Shown here: piece by piece, positions 37,782 through 45,967 of the stretch | Numbering within the stretch: position 1 is the first letter of the stretch | Layout of the letters: each line of letters starts with the position of its first letter | Source: Oceaniferula marina | Lineage (GTDB): Bacteria; Verrucomicrobiota; Verrucomicrobiia; Verrucomicrobiales; Akkermansiaceae | Length of the DNA: 64,000 bases | NCBI RefSeq assembly: GCF_013391475.1 | Contig: NZ_JACBAZ010000001.1 | Coordinates: 392,377 to 456,376, forward strand | Reading direction: 5' to 3' | Notes under the pieces: generated by a model | The model's database searches: none | The model's input: only the letters and a program-made list of their open reading frames with translations | What the model was told of the DNA's origin: nothing | Position numbers and translations under genes: made by a program

Positions 37782-39965
37782 TCAATAGCACCTCGACTGC
37801 GAAGTGGTCTTAGGCAAAATAAGATAGCATTGTGCCGTTTTTTGAAGTCGGACCAATCTCTCTGGCTTCTCCCCCCAATACACAAGATAGGATTTAGCCT
37901 TCAATGAAGGCCTCCACATCAAGACGGTGTTGGGATCAAGATGCTTGGAACCACTACGGGGAATAGGCATACTCGCCTTTTCGGAAAGGTGACCTGGGAT
38001 CCAATATTGAGCAGGGTCATGAGAATATGCTCCAATCTGGCACGATGGTTGCGCATTTCTACCAGCTAGATGAACTTCAGAATCTTGACGAGGGCGGAAG
38101 TCAAAATTGTTAACGTTGGTCAGCTGACTTCCTACATCACCCGTCCAGTTGTTTTGGTGTTTTCCCGGAATTGGAATACCCTGCTTGTGAAACGCTCCGG
38201 AAATGCTGCCTGCGAGATTTCTTGCTGTCAATGTCTGCGTGTTAATTCCCCCGGCTAATAATCTATCAAGGATACCTACATCAACTCTGGGTGAACCCAA
38301 TACAGTATTCCCGATAATTTGGTGCCCGTCCCCCTTCACTTTGACTTGCTGGGTATTCCAACAAACGTTCTCAATCATCGCTCCACGATGACCATAACGC
38401 ACATCGGGACTCCCCATATTGGCAGAGTCAAAACGAAGTGCTGCCTTCGCGGTGTCGCGCACCCAGTTCCGGCGTAACACAGAACCTTCGATATTGTTTA
38501 CACCGACATTAATCGCAGAGCCGTCATGCTGTAACAAACCCGTTCTTGAGATATGATTGTATTCTACAAGCGAACGACTTCCCACCCGCACGCCTTCCGA
38601 GTTCCCCGTTAAATCTACAGTATTCCGGCGAAATACCATACCTCTCGAGTTGCCAAAGTTCAGCGCCCCTTCACCACCATTGCCGAGGCACATCCAGTCG
38701 ATGGCATAGAATTGGCAGTTCTCCACCACATCGTTGATTCCGGACATCGACAATGCCGGCCCGTTACAATAATTAAATGAGCAATTGTACACTCGGTTGT
38801 CTGTCCCTCTCTGATCCATGCTCTCAAGGAACTTTTTACTATACGCAAAATGAGTCACCTCGGGGCGGCGCATGTCCCCTGCCCCCAGTGCCGTTGCTGA
38901 TGGGAAATTAAAATGACAAGCGTCGAGTGTCATCGATAAGCAGTCGGAAAAACTAGCATAACAGGCAAACAGCCTTAGCCCCTCGAACTTCAGGTGTGAA
39001 CTCTGACGCACACGAAGACCGCAATCGATCTGTCTGCTCCTCAGCTTGATTTCTCCATCTCTCGGCATGAGGTAGAGCCAGCCTTCAGATCGATTGTAAA
39101 ACCATTCTCCAGGCGAATCGAGACACTCCAGACTCCTTTCCAAGTAGTAGTAACCTTCACCTCCTTTTTGGATTTTCTTCCTCCAAAATTCAGTTTTTTT
39201 GGGGAAATGGTTAGCAGCGCGAGCCATCGCTCGCCCCGATCGTTCAAAATCCAGACTGTAGGTAAAGCGCTGACTCCCCGGATCGTGTTGGCCAACCGTT
39301 TGAGCCCACGACAACCAAGAGCCAATATTCATTACAGCAACAGCACCGGTGAAATCTTTCCCAGTGTCCGATAATGTCTGTGTATTCTGAGATACGTAGG
39401 AGCCCTCCATCCAAGGTGCGCGTTTCTGATCGCCCACTTTCGGAGTGGCATCAATCATCACCCCAAAAGTGCTTTCCGCTGCCGCCTTTCGCCATCGACC
39501 ATGCAAGTCAAATACACTTTCATCGTAAATGTCGGCATTGGGCCATCTGGCTGGCATCAAATAACGCCCATTTTGAAAAAGCTGTTTCACGGGCCCCGAA
39601 GCCTCAGCCCGGTAGATTCCGTCTTTCCATTTCTCCCATTTTAATTGAAGAGGTCTTGTCCCGTCCAGGATAACGGTTTCACCGGGCCAAGCTTTGAAGG
39701 TGATCGGCAACTGTTTCGTCCCATGCAGCTGTTCGATCTCCAAGAGCTCGGTATATCTTCCCTTACGAATCAAACAACAATCCCCTGGTTTCATTTGTTT
39801 CGCAGCTTTGCCCAGGGTCGCAAAAGGTGCTTCCTCGGTTCCAGCATGACGATCATCCCCATCAACCGAAACAACCCACACCTTTGCATGGAGGCATGAC
39901 AGGCTCAGAAACCCGAACCCTAAGCAAAGCAAGCAATGACTTTTCTTTTTATTATAAAACACCAC
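37782..39965 (-). CDS. Secreted right-handed beta-helix protein (GH141-like?)
   Basis: 727 residues from a GTG, with a signal peptide (CLLCLGFGFLSLSCLHA). The opening 'VVSVDGDDRHAGTEEAPFAT' followed by LGKAAKQMKPGD is the DUF1565/beta-helix start. 'VKQLFQNGRYLMPARWPNA' resembles GH141-type fucosidase/xylanase proteins. Central coils (RVYNCSFNYCNGPALSMSGI, NVVENCQFY and similar) form the helix. A short fibronectin-like segment ends the protein. It would process a polysaccharide together with sulfatase 3, 77 bp away in the same direction. The exact family is uncertain. Confidence 0.7.
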   Translation of the reverse strand: MVFYNKKKSHCLLCLGFGFLSLSCLHAKVWVVSVDGDDRHAGTEEAPFATLGKAAKQMKPGDCCLIRKGRYTELLEIEQLHGTKQLPITFKAWPGETVILDGTRPLQLKWEKWKDGIYRAEASGPVKQLFQNGRYLMPARWPNADIYDESVFDLHGRWRKAAAESTFGVMIDATPKVGDQKRAPWMEGSYVSQNTQTLSDTGKDFTGAVAVMNIGSWLSWAQTVGQHDPGSQRFTYSLDFERSGRAMARAANHFPKKTEFWRKKIQKGGEGYYYLERSLECLDSPGEWFYNRSEGWLYLMPRDGEIKLRSRQIDCGLRVRQSSHLKFEGLRLFACYASFSDCLSMTLDACHFNFPSATALGAGDMRRPEVTHFAYSKKFLESMDQRGTDNRVYNCSFNYCNGPALSMSGINDVVENCQFYAIDWMCLGNGGEGALNFGNSRGMVFRRNTVDLTGNSEGVRVGSRSLVEYNHISRTGLLQHDGSAINVGVNNIEGSVLRRNWVRDTAKAALRFDSANMGSPDVRYGHRGAMIENVCWNTQQVKVKGDGHQIIGNTVLGSPRVDVGILDRLLAGGINTQTLTARNLAGSISGAFHKQGIPIPGKHQNNWTGDVGSQLTNVNNFDFRPRQDSEVHLAGRNAQPSCQIGAYSHDPAQYWIPGHLSEKASMPIPRSGSKHLDPNTVLMWRPSLKAKSYLVYWGEKPERLVRLQKTAQCYLILPKTTSQSRCY

Positions 39966-40158
39966 GTTGACCTGATTCAGATCAAACTTCCCCCTATTGT
40001 CTTCTGACTACAAGAGTAAAAACAACACTGCTTTGAGATGAACAAAGCTCCTGAAAAACTGAAAACATTCAAATCAGATTGTCCAATTTTCGATAATCCA
40101 AAGCCTTTTCTGAAGATTAAAACAAAACTAAATATTTGGTGGAATTTGCTATTGAAAA

Positions 40159-40803
40159 ATGGCATCGACCGAACTTTACATTCGCCCTGTGGACATCATG
40201 CTTATTCTAGAATTTATGGCCGTGGCCGTCTCCGCCGTCTATGGTTCCCTCATGGCTGCACGGGCAAGAATGGACTTTGTGGGTTCATTTACCATTGCCT
40301 TTCTCGCAGCCTTGGGAGGAGGTTCATTAAGAGACCTGATTCTGGACCGTCACCCCTTGTTTTGGATCGGCCAGCCCTACTATCCGATCACCGTTTTTAT
40401 CATCTGTATCATTGTGCCCTTCCTGATCAAGTTCATCAGTCGGATCAAACCGATCCTTCTTTATCCTGACTCCCTTGGTATGGCCTTGTTCACGGTGGTC
40501 GGAACCAAAATTGCCCTGGATGCCCAAGATTCAAATTTTATCGCTGTCTTACTGGGAACCATTACCGGAACGTTCGGAGGGGTTTTAGCTGACATCGTAT
40601 GTAATGAAGTTCCATCGCTCTTCAGACCAGCACCTTTGTGCGCGACCTGCGCATTTTGTGGGGCTTGGATCTATGTCTTTGGAGCGATGCTGTGTTGGGA
40701 GGGGCCGCTGCTGATCAGTGTGAGTGTAATTTTCATCGTAATCTTCAGGATTGCAGCTGTTGTTTTTGATTGGCGTTTTCCATCGGTCAGGCAACCGGAC
40801 TGA
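40159..40803 (+). CDS. TRIC/UPF0126-family cation channel protein
   Basis: 214 residues with about seven membrane helices in two repeats. Each repeat carries the conserved glycine-rich kink: 'FLAALGGGSLRDLILDRHPL' and 'TGTFGGVLADIVCNEVPSLF'. These are the hallmark loops of trimeric intracellular cation channels and of YadS/YvgT proteins. It would allow potassium or other monovalent cation flow; physiological role in bacteria is unclear. It ends just left of the tRNA-fMet integration site. Confidence 0.88.
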   Translation: MASTELYIRPVDIMLILEFMAVAVSAVYGSLMAARARMDFVGSFTIAFLAALGGGSLRDLILDRHPLFWIGQPYYPITVFIICIIVPFLIKFISRIKPILLYPDSLGMALFTVVGTKIALDAQDSNFIAVLLGTITGTFGGVLADIVCNEVPSLFRPAPLCATCAFCGAWIYVFGAMLCWEGPLLISVSVIFIVIFRIAAVVFDWRFPSVRQPD

Positions 40804-40902
40804 TTCTCGATCTGCCGCCGCCGCCGTGGTTTGAATGTGATAGAAAAGCCAGACCGAACACGAACGGGGAACAACGCCCATGATAACTCATAGCGCTACC
40901 AT

Positions 40903-40945
40903 GAAAAACAAAAATGCCGCCTTCAATAAAGAAGACGGCAATTAA
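40903..40945 (-). terminator. Ancestral tRNA-fMet terminator, now left of the island
   Basis: On the minus strand GCCGTCTTC, a 6-nt loop and GAAGGCGGC form a stem (one mismatch) followed by ATTTTTGTTTTT. It directly follows the left copy of the tRNA 3' half, so it was the terminator of the tRNA gene before integration. Confidence 0.75.
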
Positions 40946-40995
40946 ATTGGTTACGGGGGTAGGATTTGAACCTACGACCTTCAGGTTATGAGCCT
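40946..40995 (-). repeat. attL: displaced 3' half of tRNA-fMet (50-bp direct repeat)
   Basis: Fifty bases are identical to 48270-48319. They cover the tRNA from inside the 5' anticodon stem through the CAT anticodon, variable and T arms, the acceptor 3' strand and the CCA end. The 5' half is missing here (the sequence diverges at 40996), so this is a tRNA remnant and one end of the element. Confidence 0.92.
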
Positions 40996-41030
40996 TTAGT
41001 TCATCTTTATAAAATGAGACTAACATTCAG

Positions 41031-41052
41031 TCATGCAACACTTCATGCTAAC
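41031..41052 (+). repeat. Left copy of the 18-bp element repeat (putative integrase arm site)
   Basis: TCATGCAACACTTCATGC followed by TAAC. The same 18 bp is found at 48134-48151, with a 16-bp inverted copy at 48038-48053 and a related inverted copy at 45400-45422. Position between attL and the integrase start suits an arm-type binding site; this is inference. Confidence 0.6.
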
Positions 41053-41092
41053 AATTATTGCTATTGCAGGAAAATGCAGGTAAAAGAAAAGC

Positions 41093-42382
41093 ATGAGTGA
41101 ATCCAAAACAATTGAAAAAATCCCGCTTGATGGAATCAGCGAAAAAGGAATGACCATCAAGGAAAACACCTACAAAAAGAACGGAAAAACTTACTCAAAT
41201 TGGATTGTCCAAGGATGGCGAGAGAACGGGAAATGGCAGCGGAGGCAATTCAAAGAAGAAGCTGCCGCAAAACTGTTCAAAAATGACACTGAACGGCGTT
41301 TCATGAGTGCCGGGGCGAATCAAAGACTTCTTTCCACATCGCTTGACGAAATGCAGTTGCGGCATGCAGAAGCCGCTGTTGCTCAACTCGGGTCCACATA
41401 TACGCTACGAGACGCGGTGCGATTCTTTCTCGAAAACCACCGGGCACCGGATTTCACAATCCCCCTTCTGGACGGTATCAACAAATATCTTGGTGAATTG
41501 GAAAGCACTTTACGGGCAAACTCGATCAGGAGCCGCCGTAGCGTCCTGATGCAGCTTGAGGAATTCACCGGGGGCGTTGCGGTGCATGAAGTGACCACTG
41601 AGCAAATCAAAGCGTTTCTGAACGGTTTACGGGCAAAAGACGGAACCAAGGCCAAACGAAAGACTTGGAACAACTACCGAAATGACGTGAACCACTTCTT
41701 TTCTTGGGCTTGTGAAGAAGATTTGAACACAAACCGCCCTTGGAGCTTCACCAATCCATGCGCAAAAATCCCCATTTTCACGGCAAAACAAGTTGCGGAG
41801 CAACGCGCCAAACCATCGACAACGAGCGCGGCACGGGTGAAGCGTTCCATGTCATCGCTCATGAACTGGCGAGAAGGTTCCTTGATGAAGTTTTTTGCCT
41901 TGGCCTATTTTGCAGGAATCCGCCCGGATGGTGAGTTGCAGAAACTGGCAACACGGGAAAAAGAGCTAATCAACCTAAAAACCCGCACAATCCACATTCC
42001 CGCCGATATTTCAAAAACCAAGGAGGAACGAAACATTGATATTTCAGAAAACCTCATGCAATGGTTGAAGCTCTGCAAAGACAAGCCGATTGTTCCCACC
42101 AACTTTGACAGGCTTTGCAAACGTGCCCGGCGGAGCATGAAACTTGACAGGGACGAAACTCGGCACTCTTTCATTTCCTACCATGTCGCGCTAAATAGGT
42201 CTGTTGGCGATGCCGCGTTGCAAGCGGGTAACTCTGAAAGCATCATCAAGAAACACTACTTGCGCCTGCATACCCGTGAAGAAGGTGAGGCATTCTTTTC
42301 AATCGTTCCGGATGCGGAAAGGAAACGTGCGGTTTTCAGTGACCAGAAGCCACAAAAACAAGGTGCATTGAAAGTTATTTGA
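41093..42382 (+). CDS. int: Tyrosine-recombinase integrase of the island
   Basis: 429 residues. An N-terminal AP2/SAM-like DNA-binding part (about 120-230) precedes the catalytic domain. Box I Arg is in 'YFAGIRPDGELQKLA', the beta-hairpin Lys in ISKTKEERNI, box II has DETRHSFISYH and the C-terminal 'QAGNSESIIKKHYLRLHT' holds the nucleophile Tyr. The position usually occupied by His before Ser (GHS) is Asn here, and the first His of HxLRH is Asp; both occur in some phage-type relatives. It would recombine attP with the tRNA-fMet gene. It starts 97 bp inside attL and is followed by a terminator. Confidence 0.92.
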   Translation: MSESKTIEKIPLDGISEKGMTIKENTYKKNGKTYSNWIVQGWRENGKWQRRQFKEEAAAKLFKNDTERRFMSAGANQRLLSTSLDEMQLRHAEAAVAQLGSTYTLRDAVRFFLENHRAPDFTIPLLDGINKYLGELESTLRANSIRSRRSVLMQLEEFTGGVAVHEVTTEQIKAFLNGLRAKDGTKAKRKTWNNYRNDVNHFFSWACEEDLNTNRPWSFTNPCAKIPIFTAKQVAEQRAKPSTTSAARVKRSMSSLMNWREGSLMKFFALAYFAGIRPDGELQKLATREKELINLKTRTIHIPADISKTKEERNIDISENLMQWLKLCKDKPIVPTNFDRLCKRARRSMKLDRDETRHSFISYHVALNRSVGDAALQAGNSESIIKKHYLRLHTREEGEAFFSIVPDAERKRAVFSDQKPQKQGALKVI

Positions 42383-42408
42383 AACTTTTTTTGCTATGTT
42401 TTAACGGT

Positions 42409-42423
42409 GAACAATATCTGTTC
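42409..42423. promoter_or_regulatory. Operator-like dyad 1 after the integrase gene
   Basis: GAACA-ATATC-TGTTC is a 5-bp inverted repeat with 5-bp spacer. Its left flank ACGGTGAACAA also occurs, inverted, at dyad 2 (42479-42495). The pair probably marks binding of one dimeric protein; no cI-like repressor is visible in the island, so the AlpA-like protein or a helper-phage protein could be the binder. Confidence 0.5.
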
Positions 42424-42432
42424 TAAGTCCCC

Positions 42433-42465
42433 GCCCCGCGTCCTGCAAAGGTTACGGGGCTTTTT
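42433..42465 (+). terminator. Rho-independent terminator after the integrase gene
   Basis: GCCCCG and CGGGGC form a 6-bp GC stem followed by TTTTTG. It lies between the two operator-like dyads. Confidence 0.7.
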
Positions 42466-42478
42466 GTTTTTTTAGCCA

Positions 42479-42495
42479 TGAACACAATTTGTTCA
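42479..42495. promoter_or_regulatory. Operator-like dyad 2
   Basis: TGAACA-CAATT-TGTTCA is a perfect 6-bp inverted repeat with 5-bp spacer. It shares the 11-base stretch ACGGTGAACAA with dyad 1 in opposite orientation. Confidence 0.5.
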
Positions 42496-42545
42496 CCGTC
42501 AAAGAATATATTGCACGTAGTCTCAAACCATTGCATTATCGTGCT

Positions 42546-42569
42546 AACGGTCAGCGGAAATTGACCGTT
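42546..42569. repeat. 8-bp inverted repeat in the int-alpA intergenic region
   Basis: AACGGTCA, an 8-nt loop and TGACCGTT form a perfect stem with no T-run, so it is more likely a protein-binding dyad than a terminator. Confidence 0.45.
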
Positions 42570-42621
42570 TAATAAGCAAGATTTTCGCTAGGATGATTGC
42601 CTGACACCTTTCAACCGAAAA

Positions 42622-42702
42622 GAATAATAGATTTAGTTCCCCTTGGGGAAACGAGTAACGCCGCAAGCGTGTGTCATTGGAAAAACTAAAAAACTATTAT
42701 TC
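42622..42702 (+). ncRNA. Structured leader (three-way-junction-like) ahead of the AlpA-like gene
   Basis: Outer helix GAATAATAG/CTATTATTC (42622-42630 with 42694-42702, 9 bp), second helix TTTAGTT/AACTAAA (42632-42638 with 42684-42690), and two inner hairpins CCC-CTTG-GGG (42639-42648) and ACGC-CGCAA-GCGT (42658-42670). The outer 3' strand ends two bases before the ATG of the AlpA-like gene, so folding would mask its start region. I do not recognise the fold as a known riboswitch. Confidence 0.45.
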
Positions 42703-42704
42703 CG

Positions 42705-42932
42705 ATGAATACCATCACCCAACAAAAGAAGAAAAGCCCCCTGCTCCGCATGCGTCCTTGCTATGAAGCCTTGTTTCCAGACCCGGAGGAAAGGCCAAGT
42801 TTCCGCACATTCTGCGAATGGAAAAAACGCCGCTATTTCCCCCAAATCAAAATTGGTGGAAATGTCCTGCTGAATCCTGAAGAAGTCCGTGCCGCCATTG
42901 AAAAGCGGTTCACAATCCCTGCCGCCCGATAA
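42705..42932 (+). CDS. AlpA/excisionase-like HTH DNA-binding protein
   Basis: 75 residues, basic. 'PSFRTFCEWKKRRYFPQIKI' followed by GGNVLLNPEEVRAAI has the shape of a MerR-type excisionase/AlpA winged helix: recognition helix, then a wing with G-x-x-VL, then a helix. In satellites AlpA activates or represses int and controls excision. It sits between int and the primase, under a structured leader and two operator-like dyads. Excisionase alone is an alternative reading. Confidence 0.75.
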   Translation: MNTITQQKKKSPLLRMRPCYEALFPDPEERPSFRTFCEWKKRRYFPQIKIGGNVLLNPEEVRAAIEKRFTIPAAR

Positions 42933-43032
42933 CAAAGAAACCCGCCCTGCCGTGAAGCGAGGAACGGGCATTTCTTGACGTAGGATGATGCTACCTCAAT
43001 TCATAAATCAGGGCAATAACTGATTTATAATT

Positions 43033-45246
43033 ATGACCTTAGATGAAATCAAAGTTTCATATTTTCCCACTATTGGAAAAACAACAAACCCGGATACGGT
43101 AAGCATTGCCTCATTGTGCGATGAAATCAAAAACGGGGCATATAAAGAGCAAGTTGAAAACGTCACCAAGCTAAAAGAAGACTATGTTGCAGACCCAACA
43201 AGTGAAAAGGAAACTGCATGGAAGGACGCAAAGAAAGAACTCCCAAACTTCACCACATCCGGGACGTTCACCCGGCGCAATGGAGAGTCGTTAATCAAAC
43301 ATAGCGGGTTGATGCAGATCGACGTTGACCCGAAAGACAACCCCAACAAAACAAAGGATGAATTGCGGGCAATCGTTGAAGATGATCCACACACTTTCGT
43401 TGTTTTTGACTCACCTTCTGGTGATGGCGTGAAAGGCTTTGCTAGGGTTTCAATCAACCCGGATGACCATCTAGGGTGCTATGAAGCAATGCGGCAAACA
43501 TACGCTGCCAAGAGAGTTGTGATAGATGACAACTGCAAGGACATTTCACGAGCCTGCTTTGTCTCCTATGATCCTCATTTATACCAGGCACCATTTGAAA
43601 AAGTGCAGGAATTCAAGCCCGTTCCCCTGCCAGAACGTGAACCGGCAAAGAACGGTGATTCAGAAATTGGAGAAGAACCATATTACACCATCGAAGTTGC
43701 TAAGGATGCATTAAAAGCAATCAAAGATATTCACGGGGGGAACTTAGAAGGAGAATATGAGTTATGGCTGAAGATCCTTTCTGGCATGTTCAACTCATAC
43801 GGGGAAGATGGATTTCAAGCAGTTGAGGAAATTATCGGCGGCGATGGTTATCAAGAAAAGCGTGGCAAGCTGCTTAAAGACATAGGCGTTGGCACCGTGA
43901 TTCATTATGCAAGGGAAAATGCAGGTTGGCGGGGTGACGTGGCCATGGTTGACCGCTTTTTCTATGAAGGCAAAAAAGGCTATCGCTTTGAAAGTAGCCA
44001 AGGAAGATACATTGCTCAAAACATATCGGACGTTAGACGTAGGTTAAAAAAATCAGGCATTAAAAACCATGATATTGATGATAAAATTGACCACATCCAA
44101 GAGAACCGGGACATTTGCTATGCTGGTGAAATATCTGGACGCATGGCAGGGTTCTATGATGAAGGAGGCACAAGGTTTCTAGTGACCAAATCACCGCATT
44201 TCATCAAACCCAAAGAAAGCGAATTTCCTACTATCAAAGCTATTCTTGAAGGTGCTTTGCTGAAACACGAATCGCCCGAAAACGCCAATAAGCAACTTGA
44301 TTCATTCTATGGGTGGCTGCAAACAGGTGTAATTTCTTTGCGTGGTAGCAATGAGCAACACGGGCAAGCAATGGCCTTTGTTGGTGGTGTTGATTGCGGT
44401 AAAAGTTTCATTCAAGATTACATCATCACACCTTGCCTTGGTGGACGTTCAGCCAAGGCTGCATTGTTCATGCAAGGAGGAACCGCGTTCAACTCTGATT
44501 TATTCAAGGCCGAGCATTTAATTTTATCAGATGAGTTTATGACGCGTGACATGAAATCACGGGGGAAACTGGCAGCGAATTTGAAGAAATTCACTGTTTC
44601 AACACACGGGGAACAACTTCATGCAAAGGGTGTTGATGCAATATCCATCACCCCTTGGTGGCGTGTCAGCATTTCATTGAATGACACACCTGAAAACTTG
44701 TTGATTCTGCCACCACTAAATGATGACGTGCATGATAAAATAATCATTCTGCGAGCCAGCCGGGAACCGTTTCCAATGCCAACCAAAACAGCTATGGAGA
44801 AGAAGGCCTTGCGTGAACAGATTGAACAAGAGTTGCCGGGGTTTCTTTGGTGGCTTCTGAATAAATACCAAATCCCACAAGAAAGGGAATGTGGACGTTT
44901 CTGCATTAGCACGTGGCACAACGATGAAATTCTGAAGTTAATTCATGCTGAAAGTGAAGAAGGGCAATTCCTCACATTGATTGACTCACATTTCTGGTCT
45001 GGGAATGATGAAGCCGACGAAATAATTCCACGACTCGAAAAATGGCAAGGTGAAGCATTGGAGTTGAAAAACCAACTTTGCAGTAGTGGGTCACACGCTG
45101 CACAACGTAGCGCGGAAAAATTGCTTGGAACGTGGTCAAATAAACCGGGAAAACTACTTGGAAAGTTGAAAAAGCTGCACGGGGGACGTATCAGATCCAA
45201 AATTACGAACGGAAAAACTATTTGGACGATTTACCCACCTGAATAG
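43033..45246 (+). CDS. Primase-helicase replication protein (VirE-N/BT4734-like plus SF3-type ATPase)
   Basis: 737 residues. The N-terminal 190 residues show the VirE-N/BT4734-like primase-polymerase core: 'SGLMQIDVDPKDNPN' with acidic metal-site residues and FVVFDSPSGDGVKGFARV. A middle helical part (DALKAIKDI...) resembles PriCT/DUF5906 linkers. The C-terminal ATPase has Walker A GGVDCGKSF and a Walker B-like HLILSDEF. It would start and unwind replication of the excised island. An iteron-like inverted repeat lies directly downstream, a likely origin. Codon use is more A-rich than the host genes. Confidence 0.85.
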   Translation: MTLDEIKVSYFPTIGKTTNPDTVSIASLCDEIKNGAYKEQVENVTKLKEDYVADPTSEKETAWKDAKKELPNFTTSGTFTRRNGESLIKHSGLMQIDVDPKDNPNKTKDELRAIVEDDPHTFVVFDSPSGDGVKGFARVSINPDDHLGCYEAMRQTYAAKRVVIDDNCKDISRACFVSYDPHLYQAPFEKVQEFKPVPLPEREPAKNGDSEIGEEPYYTIEVAKDALKAIKDIHGGNLEGEYELWLKILSGMFNSYGEDGFQAVEEIIGGDGYQEKRGKLLKDIGVGTVIHYARENAGWRGDVAMVDRFFYEGKKGYRFESSQGRYIAQNISDVRRRLKKSGIKNHDIDDKIDHIQENRDICYAGEISGRMAGFYDEGGTRFLVTKSPHFIKPKESEFPTIKAILEGALLKHESPENANKQLDSFYGWLQTGVISLRGSNEQHGQAMAFVGGVDCGKSFIQDYIITPCLGGRSAKAALFMQGGTAFNSDLFKAEHLILSDEFMTRDMKSRGKLAANLKKFTVSTHGEQLHAKGVDAISITPWWRVSISLNDTPENLLILPPLNDDVHDKIIILRASREPFPMPTKTAMEKKALREQIEQELPGFLWWLLNKYQIPQERECGRFCISTWHNDEILKLIHAESEEGQFLTLIDSHFWSGNDEADEIIPRLEKWQGEALELKNQLCSSGSHAAQRSAEKLLGTWSNKPGKLLGKLKKLHGGRIRSKITNGKTIWTIYPPE

Positions 45247-45257
45247 CGTCTAGGGTT

Positions 45258-45382
45258 GTCAAAGTGGTCAAAGTGTTCAGTTATTCTATGTTGTAAATGT
45301 AAAATAGAGAAAAGCCCCCATACAACCGAAGATAGTGAACGAAACACACCAAAACCAACTTGGAAAAAGTGACCACTTTGAC
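45258..45382. other. Candidate replication origin with iteron-like repeats
   Basis: Two abutting copies of GTCAAAGTG (45258-45266, 45267-45275) and, 95 bp further, an inverted copy. The 13-bp GTCAAAGTGGTCA at 45258-45270 is present as its reverse complement at 45370-45382. The AT-rich segment between has no gene. Next to the replication gene, this is the usual place for an origin; the role is inferred. Confidence 0.5.
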
Positions 45383-45399
45383 CACCTAAAAACGACAAG

Positions 45400-45422
45400 T
45401 TAGCATGAATAGTTGCATGAAA
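45400..45422 (-). repeat. Internal variant copy of the island's 18-bp repeat
   Basis: On the minus strand this reads TTCATGCAACTATTCATGC then TAA, matching the left-end site TCATGCAACACTTCATGCTAA with two changes. It shows that the repeat is not restricted to the ends, so a replication or packaging role is also possible. Confidence 0.5.
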
Positions 45423-45480
45423 TCGAAAAGACTATTGTTTCAAGGTCTTGAACTTCAGGCGTGGGGCTTTCAGTTCACAT

Positions 45481-45924
45481 CTAATCCAATTCTATCGTTT
45501 CTTTCATGAGTTGGGCTTGTGCCCCTACTGCCGCTTTTTCCCAATCTTCCAAACAATTCACCACCGGCACCAACATGACCCCGCCATGGTTTATATCAGC
45601 TTCCACTTTCTGAACATAGAGCCCATCCATTTTATTGAGCAGATGGATTGCTGCCATTTGTTCCGTAGGTGTTGCCAGTTGGCTTGTGGCGATCTTGCTC
45701 AAATGCTCCTTGCGTGCTGTTATATCAAGAATAAAGGGCGTGTCTGCCTTGTCTCGCAGGGTGCCAAGGTATTCTTGTGCATCCGCCCGGCGCATGAGCT
45801 TAGAAACCATTTGGGGGGCATTGCTGACAGAATACCCAGCTTTGCGCCCCGCTTCCGTCAACGTCATACCCGTTGCCACATATCGAAGCGCGTTGCGTTG
45901 TTGGTCGTTTAATTTTTGAGCCAT
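45481..45924 (-). CDS. Terminase small-subunit-like protein
   Basis: 147 residues. The N-terminus 'LNDQQRNALRYVATGMTLTE' followed by AGRKAGYS is the HTH of phage Terminase_2 small subunits, with the usual 'KMDGLYVQKVEADI' near the end of the core (compare L-x-K-x-x-GLF). In phages TerS recognises the pac/cos site; satellites use their own TerS to divert packaging. No large terminase gene is in the island. It is transcribed against the primase and next to a second, shorter relative. Confidence 0.78.
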   Translation of the reverse strand: MAQKLNDQQRNALRYVATGMTLTEAGRKAGYSVSNAPQMVSKLMRRADAQEYLGTLRDKADTPFILDITARKEHLSKIATSQLATPTEQMAAIHLLNKMDGLYVQKVEADINHGGVMLVPVVNCLEDWEKAAVGAQAQLMKETIELD

Positions 45925-45967
45925 GCGGGTCTTTTTGGTGGATAGTTAGGAACGAGAGCAAAAATTT

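Noticed and set aside
42409-42495. LexA/SOS boxes in the island
   Set aside because: The dyads are GAAC-N7-GTTC, not the GAAC-N4-GTTC or TGTTC-N4-GAACA types known to me, so SOS control is not claimed.
42633-42971. 112-codon minus-strand frame opposite the AlpA-like gene
   Set aside because: It is the shadow of the AlpA-like gene and the structured leader; no family features.
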